From Streptomyces sp. NBC_00083 (GTDB lineage Bacteria; Actinomycetota; Actinomycetes; Streptomycetales; Streptomycetaceae): a stretch of DNA of 64,000 bases. The position numbers were made by a program, and so were the translations under genes. Below the pieces are notes generated by a model. That model made no database searches and had not been told where the DNA came from. It saw only the letters and a program-made list of their open reading frames with translations. This document shows, one piece after another, positions 16,673 through 24,534 of the stretch. The stretch lies in the NCBI RefSeq assembly GCF_026343295.1, contig NZ_JAPELY010000003.1:124001-188000 (forward strand), read 5' to 3'. The number at the start of each line of letters is the position of its first letter. Position 1 is the first letter of the stretch.

Positions 16673-16878
16673 GGGTGGACGTGTCTCCGCGTTCTTTGAT
16701 CCGCTGGGGAGCGCCTCGTACGGGCGCCGGGATGAAGGACACGGAGGGACGGCGGGGCTCTCGCCCGCCTCGCGCTCACGCCAAGGCCGGGCGCCTCACT
16801 GATGTGTGGCCCATGGCCGACCCGGCAGTCACATGATCAACCCTACTGTCTCCCCATCCGCCACGGCAACGCCGACGG

Positions 16879-16928
16879 CACGACGTCGGCCTCCACGACC
16901 GGAACGGGTCGTGGAGGCCGACGTCGTG
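16879..16928 (-). terminator. 21-bp perfect hairpin after aceB
   Basis: Arms 16879-16899 and 16908-16928 are exact reverse complements with the 8-base loop CGGAACGG. It lies 70 bases beyond the aceB stop and ends that unit. No T tract. The surrounding 329-bp gap (16673-17001) otherwise holds only a G-rich run (16967-16987). Confidence 0.85.
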
Positions 16929-17001
16929 TACGGCTCCCGGGCTCCGCCCCCGGTGCTGTGCGGTACCGGGGGTGGGGGAGGGGGAGGGGCAACTCGGTGG
17001 C

Positions 17002-18621
17002 TCAGCCCACCAGTTGCTCGTATGCGGGGAGGGTCAGGAAGTCCGCGTAGTCGGCGTCGAGGGAGACCTGGAGCAGGAGGTCGTGGGCCTGCTGCCACTT
17101 GCCGGCCGCGAAGGCCTCCTCGCCGATCTCCGCGCGGATCGCGGCGAGTTCCTCGGCCGCCACCTTGCGGGCGAGGTCGGCCGTGGCCCTCTGGCCGTCC
17201 TCGAAGACGACACCGGCGTTGATCCACTGCCAGATCTGCGAGCGCGAGATCTCGGCGGTGGCCGCGTCCTCCATCAGGTTGAAGATGGCGACCGCGCCGA
17301 GGCCGCGCAGCCACGCCTCGATGTAGCGGGTGCCGACCTGGACCGCGCTGACCAGGCCCTGGTAGGTGGGCCTCGCGTCGAGGGAGTCGATGGCGATCAG
17401 GTCGCCCGGCGCCACCGAGACGTCCTCGCGCAGCCGGTCCTTCTGGTTCGGCTTGTCGCCGAGCACCGCGTCGAAGGAGGCCATCGCGATCGGCACCAGG
17501 TCGGGGTGGGCCACCCACGAGCCGTCGAAGCCGTCGCCCGCCTCGCGGTCCTTGTCGGCCTTGACCTTCTCGAAGGCGACCTTGTTCACCTCGGCGTCAC
17601 GGCGCGAGGGGATGAACGCGGCCATGCCGCCGATGGCGTGCGCGCCGCGCTTGTGGCAGGTGCGCACCAGGAGTTCGGTGTACGCCCGCATGAACGGGGC
17701 CGTCATCGTGACCGCGTTGCGGTCCGGCAGGACGAACTTCTCGCCGCCGTCACGGAAGTTCTTCACGATGGAGAAGAGGTAGTCCCAGCGGCCCGCGTTG
17801 AGACCGGCCGCGTGGTCCTTGAGCTCGAAGAGGATCTCTTCCATCTCGTACGCGGCCGTGATCGTCTCGATCAGGACGGTGGCGCGCACGGTGCCCTGCG
17901 GGATGCCCACGTAGTCCTGTGCGAAGACGAAGATGTCGTTCCAGAGGCGGGCCTCCAGGTACGACTCCGTCTTCGGGAGGTAGAAGTACGGGCCCTTGCC
18001 GAGGTCGATCAGACGCCGGGCGTTGTGGAAGAAGTACAGGCCGAAGTCGACGAGGGCGCCGGGGACCGGGCGGCCGTCGAACTGGAGGTGGCGCTCCTCC
18101 AGGTGCCAGCCGCGCGGCCGCATGACGACGGTCGCGAGCTGGTCGGCGTCCTTCAGGGCGTAGGACTTGCCCGACTTGGCGTCGGTGAAGTCGATGCGGC
18201 GCTCATAGGCGTCGATGAGGTTGAGCTGGCCAAGGACGACGTTCTCCCACGTGGGGGCCGAAGCGTCCTCGAAGTCGGCGAGCCAGACCTTGGCGCCCGA
18301 GTTCAGGGCGTTGATGGTCATCTTGCGGTCGGTCGGACCGGTGATCTCCACGCGGCGGTCGTTCAGCGCGGCCGGAGCCGGCGCGACCTTCCAGTCACCG
18401 GCGCGGATCTCCGCGGTCTCGGGACGGAAGTCCAGCGTGGAGGTGCGGGCGATCTCGGCGCGGCGGTCCTGGCGGCGGGTGAGGAGCTCGTCACGGCGGG
18501 CCGTGAAGTTCCGGTGCAGCTCGGCCACGAAGGCGAGGGCCGCGTCGGTGAGTACCTCTTCCTGCCGGGGCAGGGGCTCGGCATCGACGATGGCCAGCGG
18601 GGACGGCGCTGGTGCGGACAT
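17002..18621 (-). CDS. aceB: Malate synthase A
   Basis: A 539-residue malate synthase that condenses glyoxylate with acetyl-CoA to malate. The family signature KDHAAGLNAGRWDYLFS is present, along with WLADFEDASAPTW, VLIETITAAYEMEEI (metal Glu) and RGAHAIGGMAAFIPSR. Length matches form A. Isocitrate lyase is not nearby, and the promoter carries both ureide-regulon motifs, so this copy probably serves glyoxylate from allantoin breakdown rather than the acetate glyoxylate shunt. ATG at 18621 with GGAGTGA upstream. Confidence 0.96.
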   Translation of the reverse strand: MSAPAPSPLAIVDAEPLPRQEEVLTDAALAFVAELHRNFTARRDELLTRRQDRRAEIARTSTLDFRPETAEIRAGDWKVAPAPAALNDRRVEITGPTDRKMTINALNSGAKVWLADFEDASAPTWENVVLGQLNLIDAYERRIDFTDAKSGKSYALKDADQLATVVMRPRGWHLEERHLQFDGRPVPGALVDFGLYFFHNARRLIDLGKGPYFYLPKTESYLEARLWNDIFVFAQDYVGIPQGTVRATVLIETITAAYEMEEILFELKDHAAGLNAGRWDYLFSIVKNFRDGGEKFVLPDRNAVTMTAPFMRAYTELLVRTCHKRGAHAIGGMAAFIPSRRDAEVNKVAFEKVKADKDREAGDGFDGSWVAHPDLVPIAMASFDAVLGDKPNQKDRLREDVSVAPGDLIAIDSLDARPTYQGLVSAVQVGTRYIEAWLRGLGAVAIFNLMEDAATAEISRSQIWQWINAGVVFEDGQRATADLARKVAAEELAAIRAEIGEEAFAAGKWQQAHDLLLQVSLDADYADFLTLPAYEQLVG

Positions 18622-18675
18622 GAGCTGTCACTCCTTCGCGGGCGGTGCCCTGACGGCCGCCGGGTCGCCATGAAA

Positions 18676-18690
18676 TGGCACTCAGTGCCA
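18676..18690 (-). promoter_or_regulatory. Palindrome in the aceB leader
   Basis: TGGCACT-C-AGTGCCA is a perfect palindrome within the transcribed leader of aceB, about 60 bases downstream of the predicted -10 box. It could be a further operator or an RNA hairpin. It does not match motif A or B. Confidence 0.4.
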
Positions 18691-18748
18691 GGGCTCCGAG
18701 ATACGACTGTGGGCGCCGGCTGATCTGACGGGCGCTTCTGAACAGTGG

Positions 18749-18788
18749 ATACTAGTTTCCTCATGGTGGAAGTTCAATGGTTTGTTGA
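18749..18788 (-). promoter_or_regulatory. aceB promoter carrying both motif A and motif B
   Basis: On the minus strand TTGAAC (18772-18777) and TAGTAT (18749-18754) are separated by exactly 17 bases. The spacer holds TTCCACCATGAGGAA (motif B, 18757-18771). TCAACAAACCATTGA (motif A, 18774-18788) overlaps the -35. Both operators would block RNA polymerase directly, giving dual repression. Confidence 0.75.
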
Positions 18789-18909
18789 TGTCGAGATTCT
18801 CCGGGTCGAGGGACCATGGCGCTGGGTGCCACCCCGTTCACTCCGCGTCTTCGGACATCCTTCCCGTGTCAGCGGACGCCTTTCCCGTCTCTCCCTGTGT
18901 ACTCCAGGT

Positions 18910-19566
18910 CTACTGGAGACGGCCGAGATCCGCCTCGGTGTCGATGTCGTACGGCTCGGCGACGTCCCCGCACTCGACGAGCGTGATCTCGCTCTCGTGG
19001 GCCTTCAGATACGCGCGAGCGCCCCGGTCGCCCGTCGCGGAGGCCGCGATCTCCGCCCACCGGCCGGCCCCGAACAGCACCGGGTGGCCGCGTCTTCCGG
19101 CGTACGAAGCCGCCACCAGCGAATCGCCCGAACGGTGGGCGGCGAGCACCCGCGCGACCGCCTCGGCGCCGATGCCCGGCTGATCGACCAGGCTCACCAG
19201 GGCGGCCCGCGGCCCGCCGTCCGCGCCGCCCCCCGGGCCTCCTGCGCAGTGCGCCGCCTCGTCCGCCCCGGCCAGCGCGTCGAGGCCCGCGCGCAGCGAC
19301 GAGCCCATGCCCTCGGCCCAGCCCGGGTTGTCGACCAGGACACACCCCGTCAGGTCGGCGCGGGCCCGTACCTCGTCGGCCGCGGCGCCCAGCACCACGT
19401 ACACCGTGCGGCAGCCGCCCTCGCGCAGCACCCGGACGGCGTTCTCGACGAGCGGGCGGCCGCGGTGCGGCAGCAGGGCCTTGGGGCGGCCGCCGAGCCG
19501 TCGCCCGCCGCCGGCGGCGAGCAGCACTGCCGTGACCTGTGCGGCATTTGTCGTTGGTTGTGTCAT
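18910..19566 (-). CDS. MocA/MobA-like nucleotidyltransferase (probable molybdopterin cytidylyltransferase)
   Basis: A 218-residue nucleotidyltransferase. The N-terminal motif LLAAGGGRRLGGRPKALLP binds the nucleotide and metal; GWAEGMGSSLRAGLDAL, VDQPGIGAEAV and RGHPVLFG follow in MocA order. MocA makes the molybdopterin cytosine dinucleotide cofactor of xanthine dehydrogenase, which would fit this purine regulon; no xdh gene is in the window. A Gly-rich loop (GGPGGGADGGP) interrupts the middle. ATG at 19566 is preferred over a GTG further upstream. Confidence 0.78.
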   Translation of the reverse strand: MTQPTTNAAQVTAVLLAAGGGRRLGGRPKALLPHRGRPLVENAVRVLREGGCRTVYVVLGAAADEVRARADLTGCVLVDNPGWAEGMGSSLRAGLDALAGADEAAHCAGGPGGGADGGPRAALVSLVDQPGIGAEAVARVLAAHRSGDSLVAASYAGRRGHPVLFGAGRWAEIAASATGDRGARAYLKAHESEITLVECGDVAEPYDIDTEADLGRLQ

Positions 19567-19722
19567 GGCCCCACATATACCTGCCGCTTCTGTCGAATTC
19601 CGTCCCCGTAGTGGCGCACGACACACCGCATGGCGTTAACTGACCCGCGCATCCCGGCAGTTGACCTTCGCTGCACGGGTTCTGAACACCTGCACAAGGA
19701 CGTGCGTGGGGGAGGAATTTTG

Positions 19723-20037
19723 TTGCGAGGCGTGGAGCAGAGGGCCGTGACCGGCAGTGGCGAGGATCCCAGAGTGAGCGAGTTGCGGGCGGCCGTGTCC
19801 CGGCTGCGCCGACAGCTCGCCGGTCATCCGGCGGAGTTTCCCGACCGGGCCGTGGCCGAGGACGAGCTGGCGTCGCTCGACGCGATGGCCATCAGCGGCG
19901 TTCCGGAGGTGCCGCGGTTGCGGCGCTCCCTGCTGCTGATCGCGGGGTCGATCGGCTCGGTCAGCGCGCTGGCCGGCGCGGTCACGGACGTACGCAGGGC
20001 GGTGGAGTTGTTCGGCGAGCCGCCGGTCCGCCCATGA
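19723..20037 (+). CDS. DUF5955 family small protein
   Basis: A 104-residue protein common in streptomycetes and of unknown function. It shows helical, charged segments DPRVSELRAAVSRLRRQLAG and AVAEDELASLDAM, then RRSLLLIAGSIGSVSALAG. TTG at 19723 is chosen because GGAGG ends 7 bases before it; TTG at 19720 is almost as good. It is convergent with the MocR regulator gene, with a weak hairpin (CTTCCC/GGGAAG near 20068-20084) in between. Confidence 0.68.
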   Translation: MRGVEQRAVTGSGEDPRVSELRAAVSRLRRQLAGHPAEFPDRAVAEDELASLDAMAISGVPEVPRLRRSLLLIAGSIGSVSALAGAVTDVRRAVELFGEPPVRP

Positions 20038-20087
20038 TCGAGGAATGATCGTTCCGGTGCTGAACTCCCCTTCCCCCAGAGGGAAGT

Positions 20088-21572
20088 TCACGCCACCCAG
20101 TGCGGGCGGTTCTGCTCTCCTGTGAAGGCGGGGAGCCCCGCGTCGAGGGTCGCCGCGAGGCGGCGCACCGCCTCCTCCATGAGCTCCGGCCCGTGGACGA
20201 AGGGGAGGCGCAGCCGGTGCTCGTGCGTGCCCGGATCGGCGGCGAAACGGGAGCCCGGCTGGAGGTTCACGCCGTGGCCCAGCGCCGCCTGGGCCAGCGC
20301 CCCCGCGATGGGCCGGCCGAGGTCCACCCAGAGGCTGAGGCCGCCGGGCGGAGTCTGCCACCGCCACTGGGGCAGATGGCGGGCGAGGGCGCCGGCCAGC
20401 GCGTCACGCCGCGTACGCAGCTGCGGCAGCCGCTTCGCCAGGACGTCGTCCATGCCGGGCAGCAGCGTCCCCGCGAGCACCTGGTCGACCAGCGAGGGTG
20501 CGAGATCCACGTGGATGCGCAGCGCGGCCAGCTCGTTGACGAGCCGTGAACCCGCCCGGACCCAGCCGATGCGCAGGCCTCCCCAGTGGGTCTTGCTCAG
20601 CGAGCCGACCGTGACGAGCTGCTCCGACTCGCCCTGGTGGGCGAGGGAGGCCAGCGGCGCCGGAGCCGGTCCCTCCAAGGCCATCTCGGCCATGGTCTCG
20701 TCGATGAGCAGCCAGGTGCCGGTGGCGCGGGCCGCCCGCAGCAGCCGCGTGCGCTGCTCGGTGCTCATCAGGGCGCCGGTCGGGTTCTGGAAGTCCGGGA
20801 TGAGGTAGGCGAGCCGCGGCGCGGTCTGGCGCAGCGTGCACTCCAGGAGCTCGATGTCCCAGCCGTCCTCCGTCACGGGTACGGGGGTGATCCGCAGCCC
20901 GGCGTGGCGCACCGCGTCCAGGGCGTTCGGATAGGACGGGCTCTCCACGAGAGCGCGGTCGCCGGGGCGGCCGAGGAGGTTCATCACCAAGGACACGGCG
21001 GACTGGGCGCCGGTGGTGATCAGGATCTGCTCCGGCAGGGTGGGCAGCCCGCGCCGGGTGTAGCGCTCGGCGACGGCGGCGCGCAGCTCCGGCAGGCCGA
21101 GCGGGTGGTAGCCGTTGCCCGCGGTGTGGCGGGCCAGCTCGGGCCCGGCCAGTGCGAACGCGGCGGTCAGCTCGGCGGGGGCACTCGGCGCGGCCATCGC
21201 CAGGTCGATGACGCCGTCGGGTGCCTGGTAGCCGGCCACGCTGGCCGGGGCCGCGCCCTCGGGAAGCCCGGTCCAGGTGCCCGAGCCGCGCCGGCTCAGC
21301 GCGTACCCGCCCTCGCGGAGCAGGTCGTACGCGGCGGTGATCGTGGCCCGGCTCACCTCCAGGGCGGTGGCCAGCTCGCGCTCGGCGGGCAGCCGGGTGT
21401 GCAGCGGGATGCGGCCGTCGAGGAGCAGGGTGCGGACGCCCTGGGCCAGGGCGCGGTAGCCGGGGCGGGGGCCGGTGAGCGCGGTGACCTGCCCTGCGAG
21501 CTGGCGGCTGCCCAGCGTGCGTGCGGCGCTGCTGACGGTGTCCACGGACCGGACCACTGGCATGCCTGCCAT
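20088..21572 (-). CDS. MocR/GntR-type regulator with aminotransferase domain
   Basis: A 494-residue fusion. The N-terminal winged helix (about 30-110) contains LPAERELATALEVSRATITA and REGGYALSRRGSGTW. The C-terminal fold-type I PLP domain (about 130-480) contains FQNPTGALMS and the PLP-Lys region VGSLSKTHWGGLRIGW. MocR proteins use PLP or an amine to control amino-acid, vitamin B6 or GABA genes. The usual divergent target gene is not evident, so it may control itself through the boxes at 21587-21646. Confidence 0.9.
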   Translation of the reverse strand: MAGMPVVRSVDTVSSAARTLGSRQLAGQVTALTGPRPGYRALAQGVRTLLLDGRIPLHTRLPAERELATALEVSRATITAAYDLLREGGYALSRRGSGTWTGLPEGAAPASVAGYQAPDGVIDLAMAAPSAPAELTAAFALAGPELARHTAGNGYHPLGLPELRAAVAERYTRRGLPTLPEQILITTGAQSAVSLVMNLLGRPGDRALVESPSYPNALDAVRHAGLRITPVPVTEDGWDIELLECTLRQTAPRLAYLIPDFQNPTGALMSTEQRTRLLRAARATGTWLLIDETMAEMALEGPAPAPLASLAHQGESEQLVTVGSLSKTHWGGLRIGWVRAGSRLVNELAALRIHVDLAPSLVDQVLAGTLLPGMDDVLAKRLPQLRTRRDALAGALARHLPQWRWQTPPGGLSLWVDLGRPIAGALAQAALGHGVNLQPGSRFAADPGTHEHRLRLPFVHGPELMEEAVRRLAATLDAGLPAFTGEQNRPHWVA

Positions 21573-21586
21573 GCCAACCTCCCTGA

Positions 21587-21646
21587 ATTGGCCATGCCTT
21601 CCAGGCCAATCAGCCTACAGGCTGGGGTGTGGCCGGCCGATTGGCC
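21587..21646 (-). promoter_or_regulatory. Three ATTGGCC boxes upstream of the MocR gene
   Basis: ATTGGCC (21587-21593) and GGCCAAT (21604-21610) form an inverted pair just before the gene, and a direct copy ATTGGCC lies at 21640-21646. MocR proteins often bind a mixed set of direct and inverted boxes. The remainder of the 460-bp gap to 22033 has a weak open frame and a tandem repeat (21850-21964) but no gene I trust. Confidence 0.5.
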
Positions 21647-21849
21647 GGGTGTGACGGATGTGCCGGGTGGACCGGTGCGGGGTGAGGGGTGTCATGGAGC
21701 GGCGTGTGGCGACCACGGTGATCACGGATCGGTTCGAGCGGGATGTGCAGCGGCGGGTGGAGGAGGGGGTGTTCTGCCTGCGGCGCGGGTGGCTCCGCGC
21801 CCGGCTGCGCGCGGGCCGAGCCTGGCTGCGCGGCTCCCCGCGGCCCTGA

Positions 21850-21964
21850 CCCCGCTTTTTCGCGTCCGGACCGTGCCGGCATCCCGCGCAGTTCGCCGCG
21901 CCCCTCGAAACCCCGCTTTCGTCTGCGGACCGTGCCCGCTTCCCGCGCAGTTCCCCGCGCCCCT
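21850..21964. repeat. Two tandem copies of a 54-56 bp intergenic repeat
   Basis: Copy 1 (21850-21905) and copy 2 (21911-21964) share CCCCGCTTT, GGACCGTGCC and CCCGCGCAGTT-CCGCGCCCCT in the same order. Elements with CCCGCGCAGTTCCCCGCGCC recur in streptomycete intergenic regions as far as I recall. No coding capacity. Confidence 0.65.
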
Positions 21965-22032
21965 GCAGGGCCCCCGGCACCGCCGCTGTGCCGCACGGGA
22001 GGGGGTCTGAGGGCGCGCGAGACGGGCCGGGG

Positions 22033-22629
22033 TCAGGTGCCGCCTCGGGGGTCCGTGGGGGGCAGGGGGGGTGGGGCCAGCTCCGCCGTCAGGGCGAGCA
22101 GGGCGCCCGCCGGGTAGGCGCGCGTCGCGTCCAGCCCCGCCGGCACCGGCGGAGCCGGGATGAGCGTGTCGCCCGCGTCCCCGTGCAGCCACACCGCGAT
22201 CAAGTGCACCGCCGGCACATGCAGCAGCCGCACCTCCGCGACACCGGCATCCTCGGCGACGCCGGCCCCCTCCCCGGCCCCGACGGGGCCGCTCGCCGCG
22301 TCGAGGGCCGCCGCCGTACCCGCCACGAACGGCCCGTAGTTGAGCTGGCTGAAGACGTGCTCGCCCGAGGCGTCGCGTACGGTCTCGGCGAGTGCCACCG
22401 GCTCGTCGCCGTGCCGGACCAGATAGCGCCACGCCACCGCCCGCGCGTCGGCCAGCGCCTGGCCGGGCGCGAGCGTGTACATCTGCACCGGGTCCGAGAG
22501 GCGCAGATCGTCCGGGGCCGCCGGGAGCAGCGTTTCGGTGCGTACCCGCCCGAGTCCTGCCAGGAGCCGGAGACCGGACTCGGCCGCCGCGCGCGACTGC
22601 TCGGGGGGCGATGGTGACTGGAGTGTCAT
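22033..22629 (-). CDS. Protein of unknown function, third gene of the protease operon
   Basis: A 198-residue Ala-rich protein I do not recognise. It has no signal peptide or membrane helix. The middle contains DPVQMYTLAPGQALADARAV and a WRYLVRHGDEPVA segment, the end is Pro-rich. It starts 8 bp after the papain-like protease gene and so is probably cotranscribed. Context would allow a partner or inhibitor of the protease; nothing in the sequence proves that. Confidence 0.65.
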   Translation of the reverse strand: MTLQSPSPPEQSRAAAESGLRLLAGLGRVRTETLLPAAPDDLRLSDPVQMYTLAPGQALADARAVAWRYLVRHGDEPVALAETVRDASGEHVFSQLNYGPFVAGTAAALDAASGPVGAGEGAGVAEDAGVAEVRLLHVPAVHLIAVWLHGDAGDTLIPAPPVPAGLDATRAYPAGALLALTAELAPPPLPPTDPRGGT

Positions 22630-22637
22630 GGCCGGTC

Positions 22638-23447
22638 CTAGCTCCTCGTGTAGTAGCTGTGCGTCCAGGTCCCGCTGCCCTGGTAGCTGGTGGCGAGGGT
22701 GGCGTACACCTGGTCGGACCTGCCGTAGATCGGGTCGTCCACGGCGACGATCGCCCGGTCGGCCGGGGCGTCGACGCCGGTCGCGGTACAGAAGTGGCCG
22801 CCGCCCGCCGCCCAGCCGATCCGGATGCACAGCGGTCGGCCTGCCTTGATCTCGCTCTCCACCTCGGCGAAGTCGACCCGGTTGGCCACCATCCGGTTCA
22901 GATGGCCCACGATGCTCAGCGGGTTGTCCAGCGGCTGCTGGCTGTTGCAGGCGCTGCCCGACGCGCCGGCCGGGGTGCAGCAATTGGTCTGGCCGGTCTG
23001 GGCGTTGGCGACCTGGCACTGCGTCCAGGTGCTCGCCGCGTTGTAGTAGAGCGCGACGCTCGTCGCGACCGCGGCCCAGCACCAGTTGCTCTGGGTCTGC
23101 GCCTGCATGACGAAGGCGAGGCGCTGGTAGTCCCAGAGGCGGTAGTCCGGTTTCGCGTCGAGCACCGTGATGTCGGTGACGATGTTCAGGGGCGCACCCC
23201 AGTCGACGGTGACCACGAACGTCACCCCGTGGTTGGGGTCGTACGGCGGCGAGTGCGGGCTGATGTTGCCGACCCGCACGTTGGCGTCGCCCACGAAGCG
23301 CGGGCTGTGCTTGAGGTCGGAGGCGTTCGGGGAGTACTCGGACACGGTCACCCAGACCGTCGAGTCGTGGTCGATCTCGTTCCAGTTGAAGTTCAGCACG
23401 GTACGGCCGCTGAGGCCGTGCCAGTACTGGCGCACGGTGCGTGGCAT
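22638..23447 (-). CDS. Papain-like (AvrRpt2/C39-like) cysteine protease with an N-terminal sandwich domain
   Basis: A 269-residue protein in two parts. Residues 1-100 are a beta-rich module nearly identical to the separate 108-residue protein encoded just upstream. Residues 105-269 are a papain-like domain: QSNWCWAAVATS (Cys123 nucleophile), GGGHFCTATG (His218) and VAVDDPIYG (Asp). The domain also has extra Cys residues (QCQVAN, NCC, SAC). No signal peptide is visible, so it is cytoplasmic or exported by another route. It starts 9 bp after the upstream paralogue. Confidence 0.8.
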   Translation of the reverse strand: MPRTVRQYWHGLSGRTVLNFNWNEIDHDSTVWVTVSEYSPNASDLKHSPRFVGDANVRVGNISPHSPPYDPNHGVTFVVTVDWGAPLNIVTDITVLDAKPDYRLWDYQRLAFVMQAQTQSNWCWAAVATSVALYYNAASTWTQCQVANAQTGQTNCCTPAGASGSACNSQQPLDNPLSIVGHLNRMVANRVDFAEVESEIKAGRPLCIRIGWAAGGGHFCTATGVDAPADRAIVAVDDPIYGRSDQVYATLATSYQGSGTWTHSYYTRS

Positions 23448-23456
23448 CGGACCCCC

Positions 23457-23783
23457 TCAGCCGTTCTGGTACTCGATGTCGACCGGCGGTCCGTCGAGGA
23501 CCGTGATGTCGGTGACGATGTGCAGGGGTGCGCCCCAGTCGACGTTGACGACGAACGTGACGCCGTGGTTGGGGTCGTAGGGCGGCGCGTGCGGGCTGAT
23601 GTTCTCGACGGTGATGGTCGCGCCGCCGACGAAGCGCGGGCTGTGCCGGGGGTCGTTGCCGTCCACGCTGTACTCGGACGCGGTCACCACGACCGTCGAG
23701 TCGTGGTTGATGGCGGCCCAGTTGAAGTTGAGCCTGCACCGCCCTTGCAGGTTCCACCAGTACTGGCGGCAGGTCTGGGGCAT
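23457..23783 (-). CDS. Stand-alone copy of the protease N-terminal domain
   Basis: A 108-residue protein that aligns without gaps to residues 1-100 of the downstream protease at 72 identical positions by my count. Shared blocks include HSPRFVG, PPYDPNHGVTFVV, VDWGAPL and IVTDITVLD. It ends shortly after the domain with IEYQNG. It is the first gene of a three-gene unit. Family and function are unknown; it could be a decoy, subunit or specificity factor for the protease. Confidence 0.72.
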   Translation of the reverse strand: MPQTCRQYWWNLQGRCRLNFNWAAINHDSTVVVTASEYSVDGNDPRHSPRFVGGATITVENISPHAPPYDPNHGVTFVVNVDWGAPLHIVTDITVLDGPPVDIEYQNG

Positions 23784-23892
23784 GAGGGCCTCCACACGGT
23801 CCGGTTCACGCCGGGAACATGCCAGCAGCATGACGCACCGCGGGCTCCGTGGGCCCCTCCGCTGGGACGGCGGATCACACGGACGGAAGCAT

Positions 23893-24534
23893 TCAGCCCG
23901 GTTGCCGGATAAGACGGCGCGCGCTCGCGGCGGCGACCGCCGACGTGCGCGAGTCCACCCCCAACTTGGCGTAGATATGGACAAGATGGGACTTGACGGT
24001 GGCCTGGCTCAAGAACAGCCGCTTGCTGATCTGCAGGTTGGAGAGCCCGTCGCCGACGAGCTGAAGCACCTCCAGCTCCCGCCGCGTCAGCGCCTCCGCC
24101 GGCGTCCGCATCCGGTCCATGAGCCGGTGCGCCACGGCCGGCGCGAGCGCCGACTGGCCCGCCGCCGCGGTGCGTACCGCCGCCGCCAGCTCCTCGGGCG
24201 GGGCGTCTTTGAGGAGATAGCCCGCCGCCCCCGCCTCCACCGCAGCGAGGATGTCCGCGTCCGTGTCGTACGTGGTGAGGACGAGGACACGCGGGGCGCC
24301 CGGCCGCGCGGTGATCAGTGCGGTCGCCTCGGCGCCGTGCATCCCGGCCCCGAACTGCAGATCCATCAGGACGACGTCGTACGCGTCGGAGGCGGCCAGC
24401 TCCACCGCGCGCTCGGCGGTCGCGGCCTCCCCGGTCACCGCGAAGCCGGGCTCGGTGTCGAGGACCGCGCGCAGCCCGGCCCGCACGATGGGGTGGTCGT
24501 CGGCGAGCAGCAGCCGGATGGGCGCCGCGTTCAC
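23893..24534 (-). CDS. NarL/FixJ-type response regulator
   Basis: A 213-residue regulator. The receiver domain (1-120) has ADDHP and the phosphoacceptor Asp in VVLMDLQFG, then VLTTYDTD and the Lys of YLLKDAPP. The LuxR-type HTH (about 145-210) has LTRRELEVLQLVGDGLSN and FLSQATVKSHLVHIYAKLG. The GTG start overlaps the kinase stop (GTGA), so it is translationally coupled to the kinase upstream. A likely target is the divergent ABC transporter. Confidence 0.93.
   Translation of the reverse strand: MNAAPIRLLLADDHPIVRAGLRAVLDTEPGFAVTGEAATAERAVELAASDAYDVVLMDLQFGAGMHGAEATALITARPGAPRVLVLTTYDTDADILAAVEAGAAGYLLKDAPPEELAAAVRTAAAGQSALAPAVAHRLMDRMRTPAEALTRRELEVLQLVGDGLSNLQISKRLFLSQATVKSHLVHIYAKLGVDSRTSAVAAASARRLIRQPG

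Noticed and set aside
16967..16987. G-rich run GGGGGTGGGGGAGGGGGAG as a second G-quadruplex element
   Set aside because: Only a short single run downstream of aceB, within the gap to the terminator; not periodic like the repeat at 58752.
21694..21849. Short open frame upstream of the MocR gene (about 51 codons from ATG)
   Set aside because: No ribosome binding site, Arg/Trp-rich end and no recognised family; it runs into the intergenic repeat.
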